64,000 nt of DNA. Source: Bacteroidota bacterium (lineage in GTDB: Bacteria > Bacteroidota > Bacteroidia > Chitinophagales > Saprospiraceae). Location of the stretch: positions 1 to 64,000 of the forward strand of contig JANSWP010000006.1 in assembly GCA_024743405.1 (NCBI GenBank). Direction: 5' to 3'. The notes beneath the pieces were generated by a model that searched no databases, was not told the DNA's origin, and worked only from the letters and a program-made list of their open reading frames with translations. This document shows positions 1 through 8,161 of this stretch, piece after piece; the stretch's first letter is position 1, and each line of letters begins with the position of its first letter. The translations under genes and the position numbers were made by a program.

Positions 1-138
1 AAAAATACTTTTTGCGTTCGCCTTTGTACCTTCTGGCACAAGCCAGCGCAGGATGCAGGGCATCGGGGAGTATTTTTAACGCCGCAAAAGTTCAAAAAAT
101 ACATAGGCAAATGTCGGAGTTATTCTTTAGGCGTTACT
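1..138 (-). repeat. 161-nt palindromic 3'-UTR element, copy D (cut by window start)
   Basis: Read on the minus strand from position 138, this stretch is colinear with the complete element at 44772-44932. Both begin AG.AAC, carry TAAAGAATAACT at offset 9, and have CGTTAAAAATACTC at offset 56-57. About 139 of 161 nt are present and the second palindrome arm would lie left of the window. It starts 46 nt behind the stop codon of the dehalogenase-like gene at 185-1321 and has the same orientation relative to that gene as the copies at 27914 and 44772. Homology is read directly from the sequence; the function is unknown. Confidence 0.7.
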
Positions 139-184
139 TAGGAGGTTCTTGAATGTAAGTAAACTTCAAGCCTCTGATAGCTAA

Positions 185-1321
185 TTAAGGGTTTTTCTGA
201 ATAAATTCATGCAGTCGATCAGCTAAAATTTCACCGATATCTTCTTGAATGAAATGGTGTGCATTTCCATACTGTTCATGTTTTTGTCCTTTGGCGCCAG
301 GCACAGAATTAACCCACTTTTTCTGAATTGATTTTCGTCCTAATAAGCGGTCTTTTGTGCCGATGATAGATAAAAATGGCTTATCAAATTTCTTTAGGTT
401 TCCCCATGCCAAGGCAGTTTGTCCTTGAATTCCCGCACTCATAGCAGGTAAGGTTCTTGGTCCTGCATTGTAAATAAAAGAAGGAAAAGGTGCATCATAC
501 CCTTTCTTGATTTCCGAGGTCAAAGAGTTAACGGTCATCATCTCCACTACATCTGCTGCAAATATTTGAGTCGTTTCTAAACAATAAAGAATCCAAGCTT
601 GAAAACTGGCTGCAAAGCCTTGTCCCGCATGTTTCGCCATTGCCATTTTGAGGCTCTTGACTTTTGGGTTTACTGTAATTGGATCAGGTACATAGAGTGG
701 ATTTTCGCCTTTTTTATAAACGGGCAAGTCACCATTAGCTAGTACAATGCGGGAAAATAAATTGGAATTTTCACCAACTAATCGAAGACCAATCAAACTT
801 CCCCAATCTTGAACAAAAGCTGTGACATTTTGCAAATTCATTTTTTGAATAAATTCCAAAATATCTGCACAGTGTTGGTCATACGAGTGATATTTTTCAT
901 GGATAGGTTTATCTGATTTGCCCATTCCAATCATATCAGGTGCAATACAACGATATCCATTTTTGACCAATGGTACGATCATTTTCCTATATAAATAAGA
1001 CCAGGTAGGTTGCCCATGTAATAATAAAATGACTGTTCCATCTTTGGGACCTTCATCAAGAAAATGCATGCTCAAACCATTGACTTCTATAAACTTTGGA
1101 TCAAAAGAATAACCTTCTAAGTTTTGAAATCTTTCCTCCGGTGTTTTGACATATTTAATTCCATTCTTTGCCTGATGGATTGTCACAGATTCATCCCATA
1201 TTCCTTTTGGATAGGGTGCGACCTTCTGAACTTTAATACCTCCTCCTTTTTTGAAATCTACCTCAATAGGAGAAGGAATTAGTTTTGAAACTAGATTGAT
1301 TAGTGTTTTTTTAAGGCTCAT
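185..1321 (-). CDS. Haloalkane dehalogenase-like alpha/beta hydrolase
   Basis: This 378-residue protein has an alpha/beta-hydrolase fold resembling haloalkane dehalogenases, which hydrolyse carbon-halogen bonds to an alcohol plus halide. It shows the oxyanion-hole segment HGQPTWSYLY (102-111), the nucleophile elbow QDWGS with Asp172 directly followed by Trp173 (Asp-Trp is the nucleophile/halide-binding pair in this family), an acid candidate Asp324 in GTKD, and His355/His356 near the C-terminus. An N-terminal extension of about 70 residues precedes the core. It is the last gene of a minus-strand run, 12 nt behind the next hydrolase and downstream of the acyltransferase fusion. The family call is fairly sure, but dehalogenation is not: epoxide or ester hydrolases can look alike, and the lipid context suggests another substrate. 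Confidence 0.8.
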   Translation of the reverse strand: MSLKKTLINLVSKLIPSPIEVDFKKGGGIKVQKVAPYPKGIWDESVTIHQAKNGIKYVKTPEERFQNLEGYSFDPKFIEVNGLSMHFLDEGPKDGTVILLLHGQPTWSYLYRKMIVPLVKNGYRCIAPDMIGMGKSDKPIHEKYHSYDQHCADILEFIQKMNLQNVTAFVQDWGSLIGLRLVGENSNLFSRIVLANGDLPVYKKGENPLYVPDPITVNPKVKSLKMAMAKHAGQGFAASFQAWILYCLETTQIFAADVVEMMTVNSLTSEIKKGYDAPFPSFIYNAGPRTLPAMSAGIQGQTALAWGNLKKFDKPFLSIIGTKDRLLGRKSIQKKWVNSVPGAKGQKHEQYGNAHHFIQEDIGEILADRLHEFIQKNP

Positions 1322-1333
1322 ACTTTGTTATAA

Positions 1334-2251
1334 CTAGATTGCTAAGTCTTTATAAAAAGACCCTACATTTTTTACCCAAATATCTGGACTTCCTAGCTGG
1401 CAAAAATGCCCCACATTTGGCATTAAAGTCAAAGATGCCGATGGACAAATTTTTTCTTTTAAGTATTGTGGCATTGGCAATTGTGCTACTTGATCATCTT
1501 CCCCCCAGCAAAAATGAACGGGTATTTTGGTCTGACTCAAGGCTGCTAACCATCGGGATTTTTCAAATCGAAGCCGATCTTCATAATACTTAATTGTCAA
1601 ATGCGTTTTTCGATGCCCATTTTGTTGAAGGGCATTTTCCCATAGCATTTCGATATCTTTTTTTGATAAATTATCATTGCCGTGGGCACTTCTAACTTGG
1701 TGATTAAAGATTTTAAAACTGACTAATCTACTCAATAAATGTCCAAAAGAAGAGAGTAATATCTTTTGAGTAACTCGAAGACTAGCCATACTTGTTACCA
1801 TACTTCCATTTGTAAAAGTGTAACTCTGAAACCCATCCGAAAACCAATTTGGTAAAAGGTCATTTACTTCTCGAGCGACTAATTCTGTGACTACACTTAC
1901 GCCCATATCATGCCCTAATAAATGTCCCCCTTTTATATCCAAGTACTTCCAAACTTGAAGCGCTACATCGGCTTGTTCAAATAAAGAATAAGTATAGTTT
2001 TCAGTTGGCTTATCACTCAATCCATAACCGATCATATCAAAAACTACGATTCGATCAAAAATTGCTGCCATACCGCCAATTATCTTATGGTAAGAATAAG
2101 AGGATTCTGGAAACCCGTGCAACAGAAGGAGTGTCTTATCAGAATCCGCTTGCGAATCACCAAACTCTTTATAAAAGACCTGATGTTGGAATGGGCCGAT
2201 TTTAATATAATGGCCATCCACTTCCCAATTTATTAAATCCTGATTGAACAT
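1334..2251 (-). CDS. Alpha/beta hydrolase (epoxide hydrolase/dehalogenase-like)
   Basis: This 305-residue alpha/beta hydrolase has an HGFPESSYSY oxyanion-hole segment near residue 45 and a nucleophile elbow GHDMG carrying aspartate instead of serine, as in epoxide hydrolases and haloalkane dehalogenases. A WGEDD acid segment and a NVGHF histidine segment follow towards the C-terminus. No signal peptide is visible, so it is probably cytoplasmic. It starts 17 nt behind the acyltransferase fusion and ends 12 nt before the dehalogenase-like gene, so the three are probably one transcript. Its substrate cannot be told from sequence; a lipid-derived epoxide or ester is a guess from context. Confidence 0.8.
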   Translation of the reverse strand: MFNQDLINWEVDGHYIKIGPFQHQVFYKEFGDSQADSDKTLLLLHGFPESSYSYHKIIGGMAAIFDRIVVFDMIGYGLSDKPTENYTYSLFEQADVALQVWKYLDIKGGHLLGHDMGVSVVTELVAREVNDLLPNWFSDGFQSYTFTNGSMVTSMASLRVTQKILLSSFGHLLSRLVSFKIFNHQVRSAHGNDNLSKKDIEMLWENALQQNGHRKTHLTIKYYEDRLRFEKSRWLAALSQTKIPVHFCWGEDDQVAQLPMPQYLKEKICPSASLTLMPNVGHFCQLGSPDIWVKNVGSFYKDLAI

Positions 2252-2268
2252 GACTTTTGTTTTAACTT

Positions 2269-5200
2269 TTAGTGTTCTTGTCCTAATTCTTTCAAAAACA
2301 ATCCTCTGACTTTCTCAATATTCTTCGCCAAATCTTTCTTTTTCCAGTCGTTAGTGGGCACTGGTGGAAAGACTTTTATCTCAACAGCTGTCGGTCGAAA
2401 TACATTTGTCCCTCTCGGCATGGCATCATGTGCATTTTTGATAACAATTGGAATCAATGGCACCCCTGCCTGCATTGCCAAATGAAAGGCTCCTTTTTTA
2501 AATTCTCCTAAGTTATAATCATAACTCCGCGTACCTTCAGGGAAAATGATAATCGAAGTACCTGCTTTAAGTGCGTCTACTGCAGGTCTCATGGCTTCAA
2601 TAGCTTTTTCTTTATCACTTCGATCAATGAAAATCACACCACCTGCCTGCATTAATTGACCAATAATTGGCTTATTTTTTAATTCTTTTTTGGCAATACC
2701 GACTGCATCATTTCTAATCAATTTAGCTGCAATAAATAAATCTGCGCTACTTTGATGATTTAGAATGAAAACAGCAGGCCGGGTTTCAGTCAAAAATTCA
2801 GGGTTTTTTATAGCTAATCGAATGCCCGCAGCCCCACAAACCAAATCGCCAACCGTGGCCATCATGGAATTAACACCCTCCTTCCAAGACATATTTCTCG
2901 CACCATCTGTAATGGCCGTTAGAACAGCTGGAACCAAACTCACTAGAGCCAGACCTGTTCGAGCAAAACTCTCCATCTTGGGGCGTTCCTCATCATTAAA
3001 ACGATAAACTGGCCAATCGTTTTTATAGGCAATTCCTGATAATTTTATGTCTGGATTCATAGGACGTGGGTTTCCTACAATTTCCAAAAGAGGCATATCT
3101 TCCGCTGAATCTGTATAAAAATAACTTTTTGATAAGTCCAACTTATAGGATTCAACAAGTTCCCTTGCTGCATGGGCTTTTCCTTCTCCCCAACAGGCAG
3201 GCTCCACGATGTCTCCTGTAAATTTCCCATTTTTTACCGCCATTCTAGTACACATAACATGTTCAATATCTAAATCACGAGCAATCGGATCAACTTGGTA
3301 AGGCGTCGCAGCTGAAATAATAGCAACGGTATGTCCTTTGGCTAGATGTGCTGCCACTAAGGCACGAGATTCAGGATAAATTTCATCCGCCAGATGGTTT
3401 TCATAGACCTCTTCTCCTACTTGTATAAATACTTGTTCTTCAATACCTTTTACACCTTGTGCACCGACTGCCGCCAGACCTGCAAAATTGCCTTGTCCGG
3501 TTGCATAAACCAAAACGCCTGCAAATTGGGCAACAATTTCGCGTGTACTCATTTTACCACTAAAGAGACGACTCTGGAAAAACTGTTTGGCAGAAAAGCC
3601 TTTAATCAAAGTACGGTCTAAATCAAAAAACGCGGCAATATGTGAACCTGATTCACCTTCCATTACATCATGAGTGATATTATCTGTTTTTGAACCAGGT
3701 ACAATTTCTCTTTCAATTGGGACTTCTGGTGGACTTGCCAATGTCAACTCTCTAAGGCGCCTAATTCGATCCGCAAGGTCATCTAGTTGATTGATAAAGG
3801 CTGCTATTCTTTCTACTTTTTTATCTGTAACAGTTGGAATTAGGTCTAAATTCCGGATTAAGCGGACACCGTTTTGAAGGTAGGTTTTGGATACAGACTC
3901 CATGCGTTGAATTTTTCCCTGCCACTGCATTTCTTCTCCAAGGAATAAACAATCATCCAAGAATTTTACTTCGTTGAATGTAAATGTTGGATCCCAGTTT
4001 TTTAATCCATAACCCACTACCCGATACGCTTCTAAATAAGTAGTTAATAAAACTGGTGCACCGAGAATACTTTGTCTTTCAAGTAATTTAGAAATCTCTT
4101 TTTGAGGATTTGAGATAGTATTTTCCCAATTTGGGTCAATGAATTGGAGATTTGTTTCTATCTCTTCCGTGAATTCAGGTTTTCTTGAGTAGAAAAATTC
4201 AAATTTAAATAGGTCTCTGACCTTCATGACCTCTTCCCAAAAAGAAAGAATTGGATGCTCACTTTTTACGTCTACAGTCTTTATTAAAGCTAACTCTATA
4301 AAAGCTTGATGGTAAAGATGATGCACGGCCATATTGGCATAATAAGCGACCTGTAAATAATTGGGTGTTGAAATCACATATTTCGTATTAACACCTTCAC
4401 CATGTCTACGTACCAAATGTGCTTTAACTAATAAATTAAGGGCATGTTGAACTGATTCATTAACTGGTTTCCCTCGGTCAACCAGTGCATCTGGTTTATA
4501 ACTTTCAATGAATCGCATGAAAATATTCACATAACTCTCCAGCTTTTTCTTTGTTAAAGAATAATTACTCAGTAACGTCACACAGATTAAAGAGGCCGTT
4601 GTTACAGGGGTGATTTGGTTAATGCGATGAACCAATTCTAAGGCAAATTGCGAGATGGAAAACTCATTCAACTTTTGAATATCGTTACCTCTATGAATTA
4701 AGGAAGAATGTCGTTCATCGCGCTTAATAGGCTCGCCAATTCGAAGTGAAATTTTGCCATAACCATCACCCATTTTTCGGATATAATTCAAAAACCACGA
4801 TAAACTTTCGGGCGCTTTGACTCTTCCCTGAAATTCCGCCGCCATATCCTTTACGTCTGGAATCAAATCATAGACTACTGAAACAGGCACATATTTTACC
4901 TCCTGATTTGAATATTCTTCCGCTTCTTTAATATATTTTAAAATACCCATTTTCGGCCAAACCAATTTTCCTGTTCGAGACCTTGTCCCCTCTATTGCCC
5001 ACATAAAATGTCCCTTTTGTTTAACCAAATGGGCAATAAAATGCTTGAGCGTAGCCTTGTAAACACCATTATCTTTTATGTCCCTTCGAATGAAGATTAC
5101 TCCCGTTTGTCGCCCAAATTGTCCTAAGCCTAAGAAACTCATATTGATACCTGCAAATGTATAAGGTAGCGGCAACCCGTGGCGTGTCAATACGACAGCC

Positions 5201-5592
5201 AATACGAACATATCAATATAAGTCTTATGTGTCATTACAAAAGCAATAGGATGCCGACGCCCCAATTTGGTTAATGCTTTAATCTCCGCGGGATTGACAT
5301 CAATGGTTTTATCATAACCTCGGTCAAGAATATACTGGGACATTTGAGTACCGAGAATGTTGGCAACTGGCTGATGAACGGTATACAATTCATTCCAATA
5401 CTCTGTTGCTTTTTCATTCAGTACTTCAATACTTTCTCCTGTCTTAGAGGCAATCTCTAATAATGTTTTCTGAAATTTCGAGTCGTTGAGCAATTGATCC
5501 ATATAGGAATTTGTGGTAGATTTTTGATTCCTGTAAAGATGTGAAAGATTTTGGAAATCCTTTACATCTATCTCTTTAAAGGTATCATTCAC
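2269..5592 (-). CDS. Fused PlsB-like acyltransferase / HAD phosphatase / PlsC-like acyltransferase
   Basis: This 1107-residue protein holds three enzymes. The N-terminal part resembles glycerol-3-phosphate acyltransferase PlsB, with HX4D at 122-127 (HKTYID) and EGTRSRTGK at 201-209. A long helical linker of unknown role follows (about 300-640). A HAD-IB phosphatase has DLDRT (Asp657, Asp659), a motif II Ser760, Lys805, and Asp828/Asp832. The C-terminal part resembles 1-acylglycerol-3-phosphate acyltransferase PlsC, with HX4D at 946-951 and PEGTRS at 1018-1023. All catalytic motifs look intact. Together they could convert glycerol-3-phosphate to lysophosphatidate, phosphatidate and perhaps diacylglycerol. 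HAD-PlsC fusions beside a separate PlsB are known in mycobacteria; here all three are one chain. The HAD substrate is inferred only. Two hydrolases follow in the same direction and a lipase-like gene is divergent. Confidence 0.9.
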   Translation of the reverse strand: MNDTFKEIDVKDFQNLSHLYRNQKSTTNSYMDQLLNDSKFQKTLLEIASKTGESIEVLNEKATEYWNELYTVHQPVANILGTQMSQYILDRGYDKTIDVNPAEIKALTKLGRRHPIAFVMTHKTYIDMFVLAVVLTRHGLPLPYTFAGINMSFLGLGQFGRQTGVIFIRRDIKDNGVYKATLKHFIAHLVKQKGHFMWAIEGTRSRTGKLVWPKMGILKYIKEAEEYSNQEVKYVPVSVVYDLIPDVKDMAAEFQGRVKAPESLSWFLNYIRKMGDGYGKISLRIGEPIKRDERHSSLIHRGNDIQKLNEFSISQFALELVHRINQITPVTTASLICVTLLSNYSLTKKKLESYVNIFMRFIESYKPDALVDRGKPVNESVQHALNLLVKAHLVRRHGEGVNTKYVISTPNYLQVAYYANMAVHHLYHQAFIELALIKTVDVKSEHPILSFWEEVMKVRDLFKFEFFYSRKPEFTEEIETNLQFIDPNWENTISNPQKEISKLLERQSILGAPVLLTTYLEAYRVVGYGLKNWDPTFTFNEVKFLDDCLFLGEEMQWQGKIQRMESVSKTYLQNGVRLIRNLDLIPTVTDKKVERIAAFINQLDDLADRIRRLRELTLASPPEVPIEREIVPGSKTDNITHDVMEGESGSHIAAFFDLDRTLIKGFSAKQFFQSRLFSGKMSTREIVAQFAGVLVYATGQGNFAGLAAVGAQGVKGIEEQVFIQVGEEVYENHLADEIYPESRALVAAHLAKGHTVAIISAATPYQVDPIARDLDIEHVMCTRMAVKNGKFTGDIVEPACWGEGKAHAARELVESYKLDLSKSYFYTDSAEDMPLLEIVGNPRPMNPDIKLSGIAYKNDWPVYRFNDEERPKMESFARTGLALVSLVPAVLTAITDGARNMSWKEGVNSMMATVGDLVCGAAGIRLAIKNPEFLTETRPAVFILNHQSSADLFIAAKLIRNDAVGIAKKELKNKPIIGQLMQAGGVIFIDRSDKEKAIEAMRPAVDALKAGTSIIIFPEGTRSYDYNLGEFKKGAFHLAMQAGVPLIPIVIKNAHDAMPRGTNVFRPTAVEIKVFPPVPTNDWKKKDLAKNIEKVRGLFLKELGQEH

Positions 5593-5740
5593 AATGTTTT
5601 AGGTTGAAATAAAATAAGTATCTCAAAAAGCGAATAATATTTTTCAAATTATATAAAAATAAATTTTTGATTTTTTCTTTTATATTGTGGCAGTATAAAA
5701 ATTTGAATACTGGATTTAGAATGATTTTAGCGCCTAAAAA

Positions 5741-6508
5741 ATGACAAATAAAATAAAAAGACCATCCATCTTTTGGTTGGCTACAGAAATAGGAAGAGCG
5801 GTTACAGAAGCAAGTCTCTCTGTTCCTTTCAGAACCTTTTATTCAACAAAGGAAGAAGGTGATGGGCATCCCGTCTTAGTATTACCGGGCTTTATGGCAA
5901 GTGATACGTCAACGGCTCCCTTGAGAGGCTTTATTAATAAATTAGGATATAATGCCCTTTCTTGGGATCTAGGTAGAAACCTCGCCAAAGTGGAATTTTT
6001 GGAGGTACTGATAGAGAAAGTAGAAAATATTCATCAAGAGTATGGCGAAAATGTAAGCCTCGTTGGTTGGAGTTTAGGCGGTGTTTTTGCTCGGCAAATA
6101 GCAAAAGAAAGACCAAATCTAATTCGGCAAATTATTACTTTAGGTTCACCTTTTCGAGGTGTTCAAGAACCAAATAATGCGGCATGGATTTATGATCAAT
6201 TGGTCAAAAGAAAAAAAATAAAGGAAACGGCACCTGATTTAATTGATGAATTTCCAAAACCCGCCCCTGTTCCTACAACGGCCATCTATACTAAAGAAGA
6301 TGGTGTGGTGCCTTGGCAGTTATGCATGGAAAAAGAAGAAACCTATTTTCACCAGAATGTACAGGTAAGGGGTAGTCACTTAGGTCTTGGTGTGAATGCT
6401 AGTGTGTTAAGGATTATTGCAAATAGACTGCAATATAATGAGGCAAATTGGGTAGAATTTAATACAAATAATTCAGTTGAGAATTTAATTCTTTACCCCT
6501 CTTTATAA
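5741..6508 (+). CDS. Lipase-like alpha/beta hydrolase
   Basis: This 255-residue protein has the serine-hydrolase elbow GWSLGG (Ser111) and an early LPGF oxyanion-hole segment (about 48-51). A GSPFRG segment follows the elbow, as in lipases and acyltransferases of the PGAP1/triacylglycerol-lipase type. Asp268-type acid and histidine residues cannot be assigned with confidence; His in GSHLG near residue 213 is the likely catalytic one. There is no signal peptide. It is transcribed divergently from the acyltransferase fusion across a 148-bp AT-rich gap, which suggests a link to acylglycerol turnover. The substrate is unknown. The gene is followed at once by a short piece resembling the end of the 161-nt palindromic element. 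Confidence 0.8.
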   Translation: MTNKIKRPSIFWLATEIGRAVTEASLSVPFRTFYSTKEEGDGHPVLVLPGFMASDTSTAPLRGFINKLGYNALSWDLGRNLAKVEFLEVLIEKVENIHQEYGENVSLVGWSLGGVFARQIAKERPNLIRQIITLGSPFRGVQEPNNAAWIYDQLVKRKKIKETAPDLIDEFPKPAPVPTTAIYTKEDGVVPWQLCMEKEETYFHQNVQVRGSHLGLGVNASVLRIIANRLQYNEANWVEFNTNNSVENLILYPSL

Positions 6509-6528
6509 ATTCAAGCATACTCTTAGGA
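6507..6528. repeat. Possible solo end of the 161-nt palindromic element
   Basis: The 22 bases starting inside the lipase stop codon match the right end of the complete element at 36105-36127, with one gap and one substitution; both contain CATACTCTTAGGA. No second arm or conserved core is present, so it is either a deletion remnant or a chance match. Like the full copies, it abuts a stop codon. Confidence 0.4.
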
Positions 6529-6547
6529 TTATTATTAACGAAGTCCT

Positions 6548-7399
6548 TTAACCAATATTGAGTCCTTTTTTCTTAGGAGTTAATCTTTTTAAACTCGTTC
6601 CAGAAAGTAGAATATTCATTTCTTCTATTGCAGATTCATTGAGTATTTGTAAGCGTTGTTCCTCATCACAACCCCACTTCATCAGTTTTGCGTTTAGACT
6701 TTGAAGATTAGAGAGTACCAAAAGCTGTTCTGGAGTGGCATGATCACGCATATTGCCTTTCTTATCGGGATTTTGTAATCGCCATTGTTTTGCCGTCAAA
6801 CCAAAAAGTGCCAAATTAATTACATCTGCTTCGGATGCGAAATAGAAACCTTCCATTTTGGTGTATTGTAATTTTGGCGGAATTAAATGTTCCCGAACGG
6901 CCTCTGTATGTATCCGATAATTTGCTTTTGACATGATCCTCTTGATATTCCAATCGGTAGATAATCGCTCCGCTTCATCTTCTTTTAACCGTTGGAATTC
7001 TCGAATTAGGTACAACTGAAATTCAGGACTAATCCAATAACAAAAGCCTAATGCTAAATCTTGATGGGCAAAAGTACCACCGTTTCGACCGGTTTTATTT
7101 TTAATACCTATCGCAACGGTTTTTTCGACCCATTTTTCCGGTGTTATTGTAAAGGAATTATCGGCTGATTCGTACAATAAAGACTCAAAATTTTTAAGGT
7201 CAAATTGGGTGTTATTCAACCTTTCCCAAGTACCCAAAAATTTGATGGTAGATCGTGCTCTCAACCAATTGGCGATTACAATTCTAGGCTCTCCAAAATT
7301 TTTAGCAATATCTGAAATAGCAATATATTCTTGTGTATTGTTTTGACCAACCAATCTTATCTCAGTTCCGTCAATATGTATTTTTTTAAAATTTTTCAC
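6548..7399 (-). CDS. KilA-N domain protein
   Basis: This 283-residue protein carries a KilA-N type domain over roughly residues 20-145, recognised from FLGTWERLNN, GRNGGTFAHQDLALGF and YWISPEFQLYLIREFQRLK. KilA-N is a DNA-binding domain best known from phages and large DNA viruses, but also common as stand-alone genes in Bacteroidota. The C-terminal half (about 160-283) is helical and charged, ending in KRLTPKKKG; its role is unknown. It lies between a convergent lipase gene and gldD, with no integrase, phage or transposase gene nearby. It may be a remnant of a mobile element or a host regulator. Its target is not known. Confidence 0.75.
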   Translation of the reverse strand: MKNFKKIHIDGTEIRLVGQNNTQEYIAISDIAKNFGEPRIVIANWLRARSTIKFLGTWERLNNTQFDLKNFESLLYESADNSFTITPEKWVEKTVAIGIKNKTGRNGGTFAHQDLALGFCYWISPEFQLYLIREFQRLKEDEAERLSTDWNIKRIMSKANYRIHTEAVREHLIPPKLQYTKMEGFYFASEADVINLALFGLTAKQWRLQNPDKKGNMRDHATPEQLLVLSNLQSLNAKLMKWGCDEEQRLQILNESAIEEMNILLSGTSLKRLTPKKKGLNIG

Positions 7400-7516
7400 G
7401 AATTTATATAATTGATTGTCAATGGTTTATTTATATATATCTTTAAGCTGTTTAAGGTTTAAAGTGTGTCAAATTTGGGATTCTCTAATTGGGCGAAAAC
7501 CCAGGTTCGATCTATT

Positions 7517-7549
7517 CATTGATTATTGTGTATAATAATTCTAACAATG
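7517..7549 (-). terminator. AT-rich hairpin behind gldD (weak)
   Basis: CATTGATTATT pairs with AATAAT...CAATG around a short loop just downstream of the gldD stop. It is AT-rich and interrupted by a bulge, so it may be a weak terminator or a chance palindrome. The rest of the 160-bp gap up to the KilA-N gene shows no clear signal. Confidence 0.3.
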
Positions 7550-7559
7550 ATTTGTTCTT

Positions 7560-8156
7560 TTATTCATTCCATTCAAAAGTTTCAAATAACTTTTGAACAT
7601 CTTGTTTTACAAAATCGTAAACAGGCGCCAGAGAATCTGGGCGTGCATGGGTATTGAAATACAATGCTCCCCTTAAAAAATGCTTCTCGCCTAAGCTATC
7701 CGTTAAATAAAATTGTAAATGAGATGCTACTGGTCCCTCCACCTCAAAGAGCATTCCTCTTACATTGTTGTTCTTTTTGAAAGGTGTTTCTTCCTTATAG
7801 GTAGCTTTTTTTAGATGCCAATCGGACATTTTGAAAGCATCAGCCTGTAATTTTTCTAAGGTATTTTCTTTTGAAATAGGGTAGTAACTACAATAAATTC
7901 GACTATCAAAATCAGGATAAAAAATATCGAACCAACAAGAATGAACAGGTTCTTCTTCAAAGAAATCTTTATCTTGTTGAATAAGCCCATATTGTGGGTA
8001 TTCGAAAGTGAAATTGCAATACTCTTCCTCAAAAGTTTGGAATTTCTTATCAGGGTAATGAACTCTAGGATATCCTCTTGGTTTGGGGGTGAAAATAACT
8101 TCTTGACAACCAGCGAGAAGGAAAAAAAGAAAAGTGAAAAGGAGTGTATGTTTCAT
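7560..8156 (-). CDS. gldD: Gliding motility lipoprotein GldD
   Basis: This 198-residue lipoprotein has a lipoprotein signal peptide ending LAGC (Cys17). The mature start (TPKPRGYPRVHYPDKKF) and the CWFDIFYPDFDSRIYCSYY segment are typical of GldD, a lipoprotein required for gliding motility and linked to T9SS function in Bacteroidota. It lies 5 nt behind gldE, the order known from Flavobacterium and many relatives, so the two are almost certainly co-transcribed. AAGGAAC just before the ATG may help ribosome binding. The molecular role of GldD is poorly known even in model species. Confidence 0.92.
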   Translation of the reverse strand: MKHTLLFTFLFFLLAGCQEVIFTPKPRGYPRVHYPDKKFQTFEEEYCNFTFEYPQYGLIQQDKDFFEEEPVHSCWFDIFYPDFDSRIYCSYYPISKENTLEKLQADAFKMSDWHLKKATYKEETPFKKNNNVRGMLFEVEGPVASHLQFYLTDSLGEKHFLRGALYFNTHARPDSLAPVYDFVKQDVQKLFETFEWNE

Positions 8157-8161
8157 GTTCC

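Noticed and set aside
7480-7530. tRNA-like T-loop sequence (GGTTCGATC) near the KilA-N gene
   Set aside because: The flanking bases do not pair as a T-arm and no acceptor, D or anticodon stem can be drawn, so it is neither a tRNA nor a convincing tRNA-derived attachment site.
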